The notes: generated by a model not told the origin, from the sequence alone. A stretch of 64,000 nucleotides of DNA from Hemileia vastatrix (GCA_030280995.1 JASXTE010000011.1:553501-617500), one strand, 5' to 3'; numbered from the stretch's first letter, positions 20,355 to 32,490 are shown. A program made the numbers and translations.

Positions 20355-20399
20355 TCTGTATTCTTGAACAGCAAGTTGCCATGTGAACATATGTCTATT

Positions 20400-22649
20400 A
20401 GGTGTTTTTAGGTTTTAGAGGGACTTCACAGCACTACAGTAAGTTACCAATTAAAACTTTTGGTCATATAGATAGTAATGAAGCTTCTCAAGAGCCCAAA
20501 CAACTGCTAAGCACTCTAATTGAGTGGAACCATATTTCAATTCACTATTTCTCAAGGTTCTTGAAATATAACAAATTACAACTTCTGAGGATTTATCATT
20601 AATAATTTGTTTCTGGTGAAGGGCAGCACCCAGACCAAAAAAGCTAACATCTGTATACAGGACAAATGGTTTGTTAAAATCTGGAAGAGCTAAAATAGGG
20701 GCTGTCATTAAGCAAAATTTTAATGTATCAAAAGCTTTTTGACAGTCAATATTCCAGATGAATGCAACATCTTTCCTAATTAGTTTGTTAAGAGGCAAGG
20801 CTATGACCTGATAATCTTTAATATATTGTCTATAATAGCCACACATACCCAAAAAACATTGAATTTCTCTTAAAGAAGTTGGTGCCTTCACATTTTGAAT
20901 TGCAGGAACTTTGTTGTGGTATACACAAATTTGTGGGCCTGACACAACATGGCCAAGGACTTTCAAAGATTGAAAACCAAATTTACACTTTTTCAAGGAC
21001 AAGGTCATATTGATTTAATCCATTTTTTGGAAAAACCTATTTAAATGAACCATATGTTCATCAAAAGTTTTAGAAAAAACTATGATATCATCAATATACA
21101 CCATGAGCTATTCCTCAATTATTTCCTGATGGAAAGTGTTATCCATGACTTTTTAAAAAACTGATGGGGCATTATTAGGGCCAAATGGCATTCTAACATA
21201 CTTATATATTCCAAAATGAGTAGCAATAAGTAAAAAATTTTGAGAATTTTTCTCCACAGGAACTTAATGATACCCTTTATTACCATCCAGACAACTAATA
21301 AATTTTTCACCTTGCAAGGTAGCATGTATTGAATTAATTCTGGGTAAAGGATAAATATCATCAACAGTATAAGTGTTTAATGCTCTGTAATCTCCACATA
21401 ATCTAGACTTATCTTTTTCATAAGAAATTAAAACTGGGGAGATGACACAATATTTGGGGGTGACATCCACTTTCTCAATTATATTCACTTTTAATAATGT
21501 GGCAATATTATCTTCAATATCCTTCCTTTTTATTGGAGAGGAAGGATATGGTATTTTCTTAAGACTTGGAGGAATATCACTCAAGTTACAGGATAAGTTA
21601 ATTTTTATTTCTTCCTGAACACTTCCTAAGACATGGGAGCCATGAGAAAAAGCCATAGGGAAAGTGGTAATTGAGGCAATAATAGAATCCTTTTGTTCAC
21701 TAGTTAACTGATCACCAAAAGAAGCAGTATTTATTTCATTTAATAAATCATTAATTTCAATTGTTTTTCTGCCTTTACACTGGATCAGTGAGTAACAACA
21801 CTGTAACAGATGCCCAGAAGGTTTTCTATGGGAAGAAATTTTAAATATTCTTTTGCCATTCAATCCCAAGGTGAAGAAATTATTTGCTGGGTCCAATTTT
21901 ACACCAAAAATAGTCAAAATATTATTACCCATAATAAAACAATTGCTTAAATTATCATTTTTCATGACAACAAATTCACAAATAGCTCTGGTAAAACCAC
22001 CATTATATTTGAAGAATACAGAGGTTTTGTATTTTCCAATTGTAATTAAGGTAGATCCATACCCTCTCCATTTTTCAGAAGTTATAGGTAATAATTTACT
22101 CAAATAATCCTTATCTACTAAAGCTAAAGCTCTTTCAGACACTACACTTCCTCCAGCACCAGAATCAAGAACTACATCAACATTTTTACCATTAATGATA
22201 ACATGTGCTTTCAAAGGGTATATGGCTATAGAATTTTTAGTAATATATTTAATTATTTCAGCATTTTCCACTGAAGATAAATCCAATACACATTCTTCAG
22301 ATATATTATCTAAATAATGGACATCCTGTTCCAACATTAAAACATCTTTAACAGAGTCATTGTCATAGGAGATATTACTTTCACAGTCACTAGAAGAATT
22401 ATTGACATCAATTCCAGCCTCATCAATGTCTTCATTTTGTTCAACAATATGAATCTTCTTGTCACAAACATGACCCTTCTGCCACGGTTTGTTACATTTA
22501 TAACAAGTATTTTTTGCATATTTTTTAGGTGCAACTAGGGCAGAGGGTTTACCAGATTTTTCTGGGGGCTTTGTAGAGGGTTTATTTTGATCATGATAAG
22601 ATTTACCAAGGTAATTATTTGGTTCATATCTATGGTTAAGTAGTACCAC
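20400..22649 (-). pseudogene. Chromovirus protease, reverse transcriptase and RNase H
   Basis: From the 5' side: a zinc-knuckle variant CYKCNKPWQKGHVC (near 22500), and the protease motif VVLDSGAGGSVVSE (near 22160). Reverse transcriptase follows: LKKIPYPSSPIKRKDIED, DKSRLCGDYRALNTYTVDD, YPLPRI, then after a stop at ~21264 the core, with MVYIDDIIVFSK at 21071-21109 carrying the catalytic Asp pair. The RT thumb and RNase H come next (FGFQSLKVLGHVVS, FLGMCGYYRQYI, VLYTDVSFFGLGAAL, AVVWALEKLHYYLY). More stops occur near 21118, 21005 and 20451. Domain order and spacing are those of Ty3/gypsy. The catalytic motifs survive but the frame does not. Confidence 0.88.
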
Positions 22650-23398
22650 ATTACAGATATTAATGAAAGAAGAATTTTCCCTTACATGCTCAGTTCTAGC
22701 TACAATTTAATCTCTAAGAGAATTTGGTAATTTATACAAGATTTTATCTCTCCAAATATCATAATCCATCTTTGGATCAATTTCTCTCAGGATTTTTGTT
22801 ACTTTCATAAGGAAAACAATGGGTTTTTCAACAGAGGAGGATACATATCTAGTATTCTCATACAGTCTTTGCTGAGCCAACCTGAATTTTGAACCACCAA
22901 ACTGATTCTCAATCAAGGATTTCCAATCATTCCATGTATAATGATTAATATCTAAAAGAACAGATTCATACCACATCAAGGCTACATTGGAAAATAAAGA
23001 AATTAGATTAGAAACAATTTTCTCATCAGGTAGTTTATAAGATCTCTTAAAATTATCAATTCTTTGGATTAAGTGTTGCCAATCAGAAGAAGAATCACCA
23101 TCAAAGGTAGGATATTGGTCCAATTTTGGCCAATTTTTCTGACTACTGGGATGGTCCATTTTTGGTTTGAATTATTCATCATTAATAATTCCTGAATTTT
23201 AGAAAGGTGTTCAAAAATTTCATTATTTACAGAAAAAGCTGGTACATGACCATCAAAAGATTTTTTGCTAGTAGCAAAAGATTTTACAGACTCATTGTCA
23301 TTTTGTTTAATGGCTGAAATATGAGGAAGAAAGGAGGAACTCTGTTCAGGTTTTTTTTTTTTTATGCGGCTTATAGGCAGCATTCTCATTTGTACCAT
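22650..23398 (-). pseudogene. Chromovirus gag capsid region
   Basis: A retrotransposon-gag domain reads FDGDSSSDWQHLIQRID, MWYESVLLD, WKSLIENQFG and WRDKILYKLPNSLRD at 22707-23159. That is the pattern of the gypsy capsid domain. A stop at 22707 separates it from the zinc knuckle that follows in the same frame. Upstream (23160-23398), in another frame, is a Ser/Asn-rich piece ending INEIFEHLSKIQELL-like. At least one frameshift lies in the overlap at 23069-23159. Confidence 0.75.
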
Positions 23399-23410
23399 AA
23401 TTATTGATGG

Positions 23411-24028
23411 TTAAGGTTGAAAATTTTTCTGCAGGTCAGACACATAGTTTCTTATCCTTGGAATTTCAGACATCTGGTCATTTAATTTTGCAAGAGATAA
23501 AACATTTCTGTCCTCAGAAACTGTGTGTTTGGCACTCAGTGCATGGAAATCATTTTTTAGCTTTTTAAACTCCTTTTGTAGAGATTTAATTTCACTTTTT
23601 AATGAATAACTTTCCACAATAAGGAATTGCAATTCACTTAAGGTTTTATGAAGATTGATATTCATATCTGAGATAGATCTATGGTCACTCATTATTTGTT
23701 TTTGTTGGCTAAGAACAATATTCAAGGTTTCTTTGATTTTAAAATAAGCTGTATCTTGTACAGAAGAACTTACTTTACAATGCAAGTGCAAATTATTTAA
23801 TCTATCACTCTCATGGATTTACACATCTCTTAAATGTTTGTCTTTTACAACATTAAAATTAAGGGTATCTTTCAATATTTTTTCAGAAGTTTTCTCAATT
23901 AAAGTATAGACTTCAGGGGAAACAGCATCATTCTTAATTTCAAGAGAAGGATTAATTAAAGAAGTAGAATTCAAATGTAAAGGTTCATCAAATGATAATT
24001 TGCTAATTACATCATTGGGGCTACTCAT
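23411..24028 (-). pseudogene. Coiled-coil part of chromovirus Gag
   Basis: Two frames separated by a stop near 23819. The first (23819-24028) is acidic/polar. The second (23411-23791) has heptad-like Leu/Ile spacing (SELQFLIVESYSLKSEIKSL, KEFKKLKNDFHALSAKH) and should form a coiled coil. Such a segment before the capsid domain would support Gag assembly. No enzyme motif is present. Confidence 0.6.
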
Positions 24029-24064
24029 TAAAGGAAGTTGTTATTTTAAGGGTTTAACTGTTCT

Positions 24065-24730
24065 TTAACCAGAATCCACAATATTACCTGAAGAAGCTTT
24101 GTTATTATACATACCAACATGTTTATCAAACAAATTACTCACCATGGTAAGGGAGGAAACTTCCCATGTGCCTTCTTTCTTCTGCCTCCTTGATAAGGAT
24201 GGGGCTGAGCAGATGGATGGTAGGTTGGTGTCCTGGATGGGCCAGGGTGTTGAGCTTGTGGTTGCTAAACATTCTGTTGGTAATGGCTCATCAAGGAATC
24301 CCATTTCTACTGTTCCACTTGCAAAGTGCTTTGATTTTGTGTGAATGAGCTGGGTACCTGATTGGGATGAGGTTGAGGCTGAAGCTGAGAGGCTAGGAAA
24401 TGAGAAGTTTGAGCCTGTTTGGGATTTAATAGTTCCTGCATCTGCTGCCAGAGTGTGTCTACCCTTTCCTTGTACTTCATGCTTTCTGCTTTCAGCTCTT
24501 TGATGTGACTGGACAGATTTTTTACTTGTTGGGTTAGAGGTATCTTTTTTATTTTTATACCTTTGAGTTAATTTTCCTGATTTATTAGAGGTTTTACTTC
24601 TTTCAGAGGTGTTTGGTGAGGGGGGTTTTCCATTTCTCCTACCATTTCCACGTCCTGAAGGTTTTTTGTCAGCTGAATAATTTTTGTAAGTTAATATAGA
24701 AAAACCTACAGATTCAGTGTCATTATCCAC
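24065..24730 (-). CDS. N-terminal Gag-like ORF, basic and Ser-rich, 221 aa
   Basis: This is the first open frame after the leader, beginning MDNDTESVGFS. It is rich in Ser, Thr, Lys and Gly (GRGNGRRNGKPPSPN, KSVQSHQRAESRK) with no recognisable domain, as expected of a disordered, nucleic-acid-binding Gag N-terminus. It stops at 24065, 37 bases before the next frame. In an intact element it may have been joined to the following gag frames. The assignment rests on position, not on a motif. Confidence 0.5.
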   Translation of the reverse strand: MDNDTESVGFSILTYKNYSADKKPSGRGNGRRNGKPPSPNTSERSKTSNKSGKLTQRYKNKKDTSNPTSKKSVQSHQRAESRKHEVQGKGRHTLAADAGTIKSQTGSNFSFPSLSASASTSSQSGTQLIHTKSKHFASGTVEMGFLDEPLPTECLATTSSTPWPIQDTNLPSICSAPSLSRRQKKEGTWEVSSLTMVSNLFDKHVGMYNNKASSGNIVDSG

Positions 24731-25475
24731 TTCAATCTAATCCCTATGTAAGTTATCCATGCTGTTAGCCAAACTACTGGACATATAAACTGTTAAAATA
24801 GAATCAAAATTATTTAATGATTCAAATTATTATTTAAAAATAAAATTTATTGTATTTCTTAAAAACAAAAACAAATTTTTTTTTAATTTTAATTAAAAAA
24901 TCATTTAATTAACAAAAATGTAATACAAATAAATTTAATTACAATTATTTATTAAGAATTAACAGTAATTAAAATTGGACCAAACAATAAAGGTTTAATA
25001 AGTCAGCCAAAATAATTAATACAAAAAATTAATATAATGGTAAAATTGGGAATAAGTACTGAGTACTATTATGGTCAACCAATATACAAAAAATAATAAT
25101 AAAATTAATTTAATAATTTATTAAATACTAATTGTCTTCTAGGACTAAGAGTTTTAATCTATTGTGGTCAACTAGGAAAAAAAATTAAAAAATAATGAAC
25201 ACTTACACTCAGTGAATCAGAAACTAAGCCACAAACACTTTTATTGCAGTAAAAATAAAATAATATGAGTGAGAGGTGCAAAGGTTAACTTACTATAGTG
25301 ATCGTAAAATCACTTCAAAATACTATATGATTTGATTTAATATAAACCTAAATGATCAAACCCAAGCTTGAAACATGGTCATGGCAAAAGTTTACTTTTT
25401 TGGCTGGGTGTTTCATGCGCAATGTTGCTTGTTGCAAGTCCGTAGTCGTCATCATCGTTTGGAAAGGTGCCCAAT
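24731..25475 (-). other. Chromovirus 5' leader
   Basis: The ~745 bp between the 5' LTR and the first gag frame is very AT-rich. Next to the LTR the minus strand reads ATTGGGCACCTTTCCAAACG, the position where a PBS should be, but I cannot recognise the tRNA. There is no convincing ORF. Confidence 0.5.
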
Positions 25476-26729
25476 TATTGGCCGGTTGTCTAGAAGAAGG
25501 AGAAGAAGAGAGAAAGAACAAAGAAGAAGAGGAGGAAATATAGTGAGAAGATAAGAAAAGATAATGAAAAAAAAATCAATAAATAATAATTATTCTGAGA
25601 CAGAGAGACAATGAAATTCCTTTAGACTTGGTACAGTAGTGACAGGTATTAAATTATAATATATTTGTATAAGTAATATTTATTTTCAATGGGCGTCAAA
25701 CAGTAATATTATTATCAGACTTATTGCAACCTTTCAAGTAATTTATTTATTTTAACTTAGATTTATCATGCTAATAAAAATAAAATAAATGTATAACTTT
25801 TAAAATTGTAAGTAAGTAGAGTGTATAATAAGTGATGGGTTAAAGGGGACTACCCAAGGCCCTTTTACAGACCAAGGGACCTCTGAAGCGCCACAAATCA
25901 GTAAATATAAAATAGTAAAAATAAAGCATGGATATTAAGAGAAAAATATGAAACAATTAACTAAAACCCGTGAGTAATTAACTGTTTTCTCACCATGATT
26001 TCCCAAAACACTTAATTAAAATACTTAGTAACCAAGTAAGTCTGAAAAATGAGAACAATGCGTAAAATAATCCAAAACAGACATTATAGTGACATGTCAA
26101 GGTCTTAAGTAAAGAAAATAAAATTATTTTCGTGCCAAAGATTAATATAATAAATTCAATCCAGTTTAAAGAAATTTTAATTAATTGTTTTAACTATGTA
26201 ATTAATTCAATAATTACTTTAAATGAAACATATAATTAATTTAATGATATTTTTAATTTAAAAAGGGGATTTTAATACTATGTTATTAAATAAGTGTTAT
26301 AATTTATTTAATAATTTTTCCTGACACAATAAAGGGTCAAAAGAAGCGCCCAATATTATTGTTTAATAATATATGAAGTTTTATTTAATATATAAATTTG
26401 AATAATTAATTTAATTACATTGGATGTCAATTTTACATATATAAATATAATATATGTTTGTAATTAATTAATTATTAATTTTAATTATTAAATACATAAA
26501 AATGCGCCATTATTTGTAGAATATAAAATATATTATGCTTAATTTAAATGTATAAAAATTTATATAACAAAAAAATTAATATAACACTTATTTTTATTAA
26601 GATACTTATATAATTTTATTATGCAATAAAATATTAATTTATATACATAAAATACGATTCATACGCCCTCTTTCAGGTCCAATATATTAACATATCATTT
26701 ACTAAGCTCCTGGTATAGCCTGGCTGACA
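25476..26729 (-). repeat. 5' LTR of the chromovirus
   Basis: It is 1254 bp against 1274 bp for the left copy, and starts TGTCAGCC on the minus strand. Differences from the other copy are scattered over its length, so the insertion is not recent. Confidence 0.88.
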
Positions 26730-27713
26730 ATAAAAATAAAAATAAAAATAAAAATAAAAATAAAAATAAAAATAAAAATAAAAATAAAAATAAAAATAAA
26801 AATAAAAATAAAAATAAAAATAAAAATAAAAATAAAAATAAAAATAAAAATAAAAATAAAAATAAAAATAAAAATAAAAATAAAAATAAAAATAAAAATA
26901 AAAATAAAAATAAAAATAAAAATAAAAATAAAAATAAAAATAAAAATAAAAATAAAAATAAAAATAAAAATAAAAATAAAAATAAAAATAAAAATAAAAA
27001 TAAAAATAAAAATAAAAATAAAAATAAAAATAAAAATAAAAATAAAAATAAAAATAAAAATAAAAATAAAAATAAAAATAAAAATAAAAATAAAAATAAA
27101 AATAAAAATAAAAATAAAAATAAAAATAAAAATAAAAATAAAAATAAAAATAAAAATAAAAATAAAAATAAAAATAAAAATAAAAATAAAAATAAAAATA
27201 AAAATAAAAATAAAAATAAAAATAAAAATAAAAATAAAAATAAAAATAAAAATAAAAATAAAAATAAAAATAAAAATAAAAATAAAAATAAAAATAAAAA
27301 TAAAAATAAAAATAAAAATAAAAATAAAAATAAAAATAAAAATAAAAATAAAAATAAAAATAAAAATAAAAATAAAAATAAAAATAAAAATAAAAATAAA
27401 AATAAAAATAAAAATAAAAATAAAAATAAAAATAAAAATAAAAATAAAAATAAAAATAAAAATAAAAATAAAAATAAAAATAAAAATAAAAATAAAAATA
27501 AAAATAAAAATAAAAATAAAAATAAAAATAAAAATAAAAATAAAAATAAAAATAAAAATAAAAATAAAAATAAAAATAAAAATAAAAATAAAAATAAAAA
27601 TAAAAATAAAAATAAAAATAAAAATAAAAATAAAAATAAAAATAAAAATAAAAATAAAAATAAAAATAAAAATTAAAAATAAAAATAAAAATAAAAATAA
27701 AAATAAAAATAAA
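26730..27713 (+). repeat. (AAAAT)n pentanucleotide array, right part
   Basis: About 980 bp, pure AAAAT until near 27670. It is purer and longer than the left part. It begins at the LTR boundary with no intervening sequence. Confidence 0.97.
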
Positions 27714-28089
27714 TCAATAAAAATATAAATAATAAAATAGTAAAAATAAAAAATAAAAAGTAAAAAAAATAAAATAAAAATAAAAACAAATAAAAAAAGA
27801 ATAAGAAGAAAAAATAAAACTAAAATAAATTAAAATCAAATTAAAATTAAAAATTAAAATTAAAATTAAAATAATTTTAAAATAAAATAATAACAAAAAT
27901 AAAAATATAAAAAATCTTTTATATATATCTGCTAATTATTATTGTTCTCCCTATTTAGTGAATTATTAATTTCTTTTTTTTGTTTAATGTTGGGAAGAAG
28001 AAGCCTCTGGCAGGTGGTCTCGAATATGGTTGTGTTTTTGTTTTTTATTAGGATTGGAGGAAGAACTGTGTTATTTGTGGTGTATGCGG
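27714..28089. other. Degenerate A-rich repeat tail, then short unique sequence
   Basis: Up to ~27905 the sequence is a broken-down AAAAT/AATTAAA repeat. The remainder to 28089 is T-rich with no gene. The frame on the minus strand in this stretch is repeat translation, not protein. Confidence 0.7.
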
Positions 28090-29434
28090 TGTGGCATTCC
28101 AAATCTGGGTAGGCTACTTAGGTGAAAATTTGATTGGACCTTTGTTGGAAGAAAATCATGGTATTAGCAGGTGTTTATTTGGTTGAAGGGTGTTAACTGG
28201 ATTTTTTTTTTTTGGGTGGATATATGGTGATTTTTGGAGGATTTATGGTGATTTTTTGTAGGATTTATGGTGTTTTGGAATGGATATATGTTGGTATTCC
28301 TATTTTTATTTTATGGTTTCATGGATTGGGTATTGGTTTTACTGGATTTTCTAGGGCTCTCTTGGTATTTTTGGTGGATGCAGTGTGCTCATGGAGTAGC
28401 CATTTTTTTCCGGTGCGCTCCAGTGCGCTCCGGTTTTCTCCGGTGATATTCCGGTGCAAAAGCGAAGTCACTGTGGCAAAGTTGGTCATTGTGGCAAAGT
28501 TTGGTCATTGGTGCAAAAAGTCTGGGCACTGTGGCAAAGTTTGGTCACTGCAGAAAAGTCTGGGCACTGTGGCAAAGTTTGGTCACTGTAGAAATGTCTG
28601 ATCACCAGTTCAAAGTTTGGTCACTGCAGAAAAGTCTGGGAACTGTGGAAAAGTTTGGTCAATGTATAAAAGTCTGATCACCAGTTCAAAGTTTGGTCAC
28701 TGTGCAAAGTTTGGTCACTGTGCTAAAAGTTTGGCTATTGGGGAAAAATTTGGTTAGAAAGTTCTTATGCTTACTAGATCAATGGTTTATTGTAGATCAT
28801 ATGCATGTAGGGCATTGTTGGAAAGGTCTGGAGGAGGGAATCATAGTCTTCTACATGTTTTATGTCTTTTAGTTTCGATAATAAGGGTCTTTTTTGATAA
28901 TTAACAATATTTTAATATAATATCAACATATAGGGTACCATTGGATAGCTCTCATCCTTGGGGACTCAAATTTATTTCTTTTCTTATAAGATTTATAAAA
29001 TAAAAATATAATAAAGAACACTCTTTAATTTTGGTGGGAAACTGGGTAAATCTGGGGCAGACCTTTAATAAGGCACCTTTGAACAGATCATCCCAAGGGT
29101 AGGTTCTGGGGTACTTTACTGTACTTTTCAGTCTCTGGGGCAAGTGTTGTGGCTTGTTCTAAGTATTTTCTGTGACTGGTATCAGTGAAATCTGGTATTA
29201 GGAATTTGTTTTGGGGGTGTAATCATTTATTGCACTTATCTTTTCTATATTATAGGTTTCCAACACTTTCAAAGTCTTTCTCTCATATTCTCAACTTATC
29301 CAACTCTTCAAGCAGATCTTCAAGCTTAGTTAATTGAATCTTACATTTACTTAGAGGGAAAGTGATTTCTTTTTGTTTTTCCAACTCCCTTGGATTCTGC
29401 CTGCAGCAAGGTGACTGTAGGAGTCTACTCTACA
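28090..29434 (+). repeat. Family 2 LTR with internal minisatellite
   Basis: It starts TGTGGCATTCCAAATCTGGG, like 56474 (TGTGGCATTCCACATCTGGG), and ends TTGGATTCTGCCTGCAG..GGTGACTGTAGGAGTCTACTCTACA. No PBS follows. In between lie a GTGCGCTCCAGTGCGCTCC patch and a minisatellite. It could be a solo LTR or the start of a decayed element; I found no matching 5-bp duplication. Confidence 0.75.
28450..28745 (+). repeat. AAAGTTTGGTCACTGTG minisatellite in LTR
   Basis: About fifteen head-to-tail units of 16-20 bp, mostly variants of CAAAGTTTGGTCACTGTGG and AAAAGTCTGGGCACTGTGG. The sister LTR carries a related but differently arranged set at 56700-56995. The short frames here are only translations of the repeat. 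Confidence 0.9.
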
Positions 29435-31130
29435 GAGGCTGGAAAGAGTATATAGGTTGTAATGGTCAAGAATCAGATGAGAAGGTAATTTTTGGGAAGA
29501 AGTAGAAGAAGAGGGGATAGTGTTGGAAGGTGTGCTTGATAGTTCTAGACATCTTCCAGTGGTAATCAAGGAGCTGATTCTACAGATTCTTTTCAAATTC
29601 ATTCAACAGATCATGAAGAGCAAAAGCCTAAAGCATGTTAGAGCATATCATGCTTAGGTGTTGTTTCATGTCAGCATAATCAAGCATTAATGTATTTTCT
29701 AGAGGTTGGCCAATCCCTATTTCAGTTTCAGAAGGCAAAGTTCCAACTAAGAAGAAGAATTGGATCAGTAATTTTTCTCTGTTAAAGAAATTGAAATTAT
29801 TAATTTGGTACATACAGATTGATAGCTCATCAAATTTGTAAGGGGCCAGGATACAGGCTGTTGAAGAATTCTGAATGAATGTTGTAGGAGGATCAACCAG
29901 ATGGAGGTATGGATTGTCATTATCATTGTCTAAATGGTGTTGGGAAGATGGACTAGTTGAAGAATGTTCCTGTGGCCTGGTTGGAGCAGCAGGGCGGCTG
30001 TTTTTGTTGTTGATATTGTTGCTTGACCCAGTTTGGTTAGATATTTGTGGAGGAGTTCCAGGTTGGTTGTAGGATGTACCAGGAGATGGTGACATTGAAG
30101 CTGATTGGGATCATCTGGATGAAGATCAGGAAGAACTGGAAATTTCAGAGGAGTAATTGGCTGGCAAAGGAGAGGTGTAGTTAACTCTTCATGATTGAGA
30201 GGGAGATTTTTGTTTGTGTGAAATGTTGGGTGCTCTGGTGCCTTCTTGAGGTCCTCTGGAAGGTCTTCTAGAAGTTTTATAATTTGTATTTTTTGATGAA
30301 GAAATTGTTGTGTGCATTTCTCTGGGAGCACTAGGAGGTTGTTGTGTGGAGTTATTGTTGTTTACTGGTGGAATTTGGCTGTTTTCTTGCTGAATTTGGA
30401 TGTTTTGAGCCTGATTTCCACTTCCTAGCGAGGCAGAAGGGCCGCCTGGACATGGTCTAGCATCCTGGGAGCATATTTTGAAGCTTTTTTAGCTGGATTT
30501 TCTGAGATAAAGGCCGCTTCTTGTGATGATAAAGGAGGTCTTTTCAAGAGAGTTCTGGGGACAGAGTGACATGATCTTATGCATGGAGCTGAAGATAGAG
30601 AAGAGGAAGCGGGACCTAGTTGTGGGGATCATGTAGGAGACCTAGAGGTTTATTTGTGTGAAGTTTAAGGTGGTGGTATAAGATAGTTGGGGTTTTGATC
30701 TCTGGTTCTGTCTTTATGATTTAGGTTTTGAGTCCCCCAAGACTATATAATGAGGATTTTTGAGTCGCTTAAGACTATAAAATGAGGGCTGTTAGTCCCC
30801 CAAGACTTTAAACTGAGGAGTTATTTATTTTATTTCTATGTCAAGAATTTCAGGAAAGAAGAAATTACAGAAGAGAATCAAGAGATGAAAAAAAGTGTTC
30901 AGCATTAATCTTGAATTGGTGGATGAGGTATCTTCTTTTTTCAATTTTCTGTGTATCTTTGGCAGGAATGGATTGTAAGTAGTTCAGAATGAGATGTTTT
31001 TTTTTGAGAAGAGTGTTTTTGGAATTTGTTCTTGATGGTGGGTAATTGATTGGGTGGTGGTGTTTCAATGGTTCCCACATTGTCATCATCACTGTCTGGA
31101 TAGAAATGAACTGGAAATTCATAAGATTAA
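29351..31130 (-). pseudogene. Decayed minus-strand coding-like sequence, unidentified
   Basis: Several short minus-strand frames succeed one another: a Gln/His/Leu-rich one (29930-30331), a Ser/Thr/Asn/Pro-rich one that becomes globular-looking (29628-30095, KFDELSICMYQINNFNFF, LPSETEIGIGQPLENTLML), one at 29351-29602 and one at 30865-31122 (KHLILNYLQSIPAKDTQKIE). I recognise no domain. Composition suggests a former protein with a disordered N-terminal part, but the plus strand between a family 2 LTR and a family 1 LTR could equally be decayed gypsy internal sequence. Treat as a weak call. Confidence 0.3.
30725..30825 (+). repeat. Three copies of a ~37-bp unit, GAGTCCCCCAAGACTATAAA
   Basis: GAGTCCCCCAAGACTATATA, GAGTCGCTTAAGACTATAAA and TAGTCCCCCAAGACTTTAAA follow each other, each with ATGAGG or CTGAGG after it. 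They resemble the CCCCCATGAGGCTAAACTGG units in gypsy linkers at 55.6 kb and 62.7 kb. Confidence 0.7.
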
Positions 31131-31496
31131 ATTTCAGTATGGAGAAGTATTGGTTTTACCATCAGAAGTACAAGGTATTGAATAGCTAGTGGTTGTAGCG
31201 GTTTTGGAACTCTTTTCAGAAGGGTGTAACTTGTTGATTAGTCTGGGTATCAAGATGGAAGGCCTAGATATTTTGGTTTTGCTGGAAGATGGACCAGATC
31301 TGGAGCAATATTTCTTTCTGGAATAGCAGGCATCACAAGGAGTTCTGTATGGATATCTTGGTGGCGATATGGTGCAGATGAGGTTATGGTAAATACATTA
31401 TTGAAAGGGACCCATATCAGAGATGGGTATTGAAAAATGTGTGAAAATTATGGTTTTTGTGAAGGAGAATGTGGACATTCTTAATTGGAGGGAGGA
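31131..31496. other. Sequence before a family 1 LTR, with possible polypurine tract
   Basis: There is no clear ORF. The last ten bases, GGAGGGAGGA (31487-31496), abut the TGTGG start of the LTR and would serve as a polypurine tract. If so, this LTR is a 3' LTR and 29.4-31.5 kb is its remnant internal region. Confidence 0.4.
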
Positions 31497-32490
31497 TGTG
31501 GTCTTCCAAAATTCGCAGAGGCCTTTGTTGGTCTGTTTGGCTCTGTTTTGATATGTTTTAATTGACATTGGTTGAATTATTGGGTGTTTTTCAGGTTTTA
31601 TACAGTGAATATTGGTACTATTGGTGTGCAGGTAGTATCATTGGATAGCACTGGTTTTTTTCTATATTTTATGTTTTGTTGACATTTTTTGTATTCTAAG
31701 TTTTAAGGGTTCATTTCTCACTTTTAATTTCTAAAAGATAGCTGTTTAATTTTGTTATTCATGTTCTACAGGCTAACCTTAAGTCTTAGGTTCAAGTGCG
31801 TAGTACCATTAAATAAAGCTAATTTGTCTCTATATTTTATGCCTCAACGTTTTCATAGCTTAATTTTGTCTTTTAAGGGTTTTAGTGGTTGTGGTGTATT
31901 TTTCAAAGTATTTTGGGCTTTAATGGAGGTTTTTGGTGGTTTTCTGGCTTCAGGGAGGTCTGGCTGCTTCTAGGTGGGACACCTGCCTTGGTTATAGAAG
32001 GCTGGGAAGCGCTTCAAGAAGGTTTTTATTCAATTTGGCTTCCTAAAGCATAAAATTTGTTGCTGTGCATAGATTTTTAGATGGTGGTCTGTGTGCACAT
32101 ACTGAATAAGACAGTTTTGGGCAAATTTAATTATCATTCAACAATTAAGAGGTGATATCATTTTTTCTCATTCAGTTTTTGCTGTTTTTTGGCCATAATA
32201 GGCTGTGTTTGTTGCAAGGTTAGTTCTTCATTTAACTCAACTTTGGAAAATGCTTTCTCTGGTGTAGCTCTGCAACCTGCATCAAGTTTTAATGCTTTTT
32301 TCTGTGAAACAAGTGCAAAGTGTTTTGTTTTTCTGGTGTGGATCTTTATGCATTTCAGGTTTCAGGTTCTCTGGTTCTGAGTGGTCTGCTATTGACTACT
32401 GTGATGACTTGTTAAGAATTCAAGAAGTGTGTTGGAAGGGTTATGCAGGTATTTATGGGCTCCTGGGGACAGTCGCTAGTAGAGGGAGGA
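31497..32490 (+). repeat. Family 1 LTR, 3' end interrupted
   Basis: It is collinear with 12543-13495 and 33775-34831, up to AGAAGTGTGTTGGAAGGG near 32440. After that it diverges and stops where another TGTGG start begins at 32491. Confidence 0.75.

Larger units (their letters stand above)
16235..26729 (-). mobile_element. Chromodomain-type Ty3/gypsy retrotransposon, degenerate, ~10.5 kb
   Basis: Direct repeats at 16235-17508 and 25476-26729 bracket minus-strand gag, protease, RT, RNase H and integrase sequence. ATAAA flanks both outer ends (16230-16234 and 26730-26734), though in an AAAAT array that match is weak evidence. The minus-strand LTR starts TGTCA. Stops and frameshifts are spread through gag and pol, so the element is dead. 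A 1.1-kb solo LTR interrupts the RNase H region. The C-terminal sequence looks like a chromodomain, placing it among chromoviruses. Confidence 0.9.

Noticed and set aside
28212..28677. Plus-strand frames rich in GTVAKFGHC-type repeats
   Set aside because: These are translations of the LTR minisatellite, not a repeat protein.
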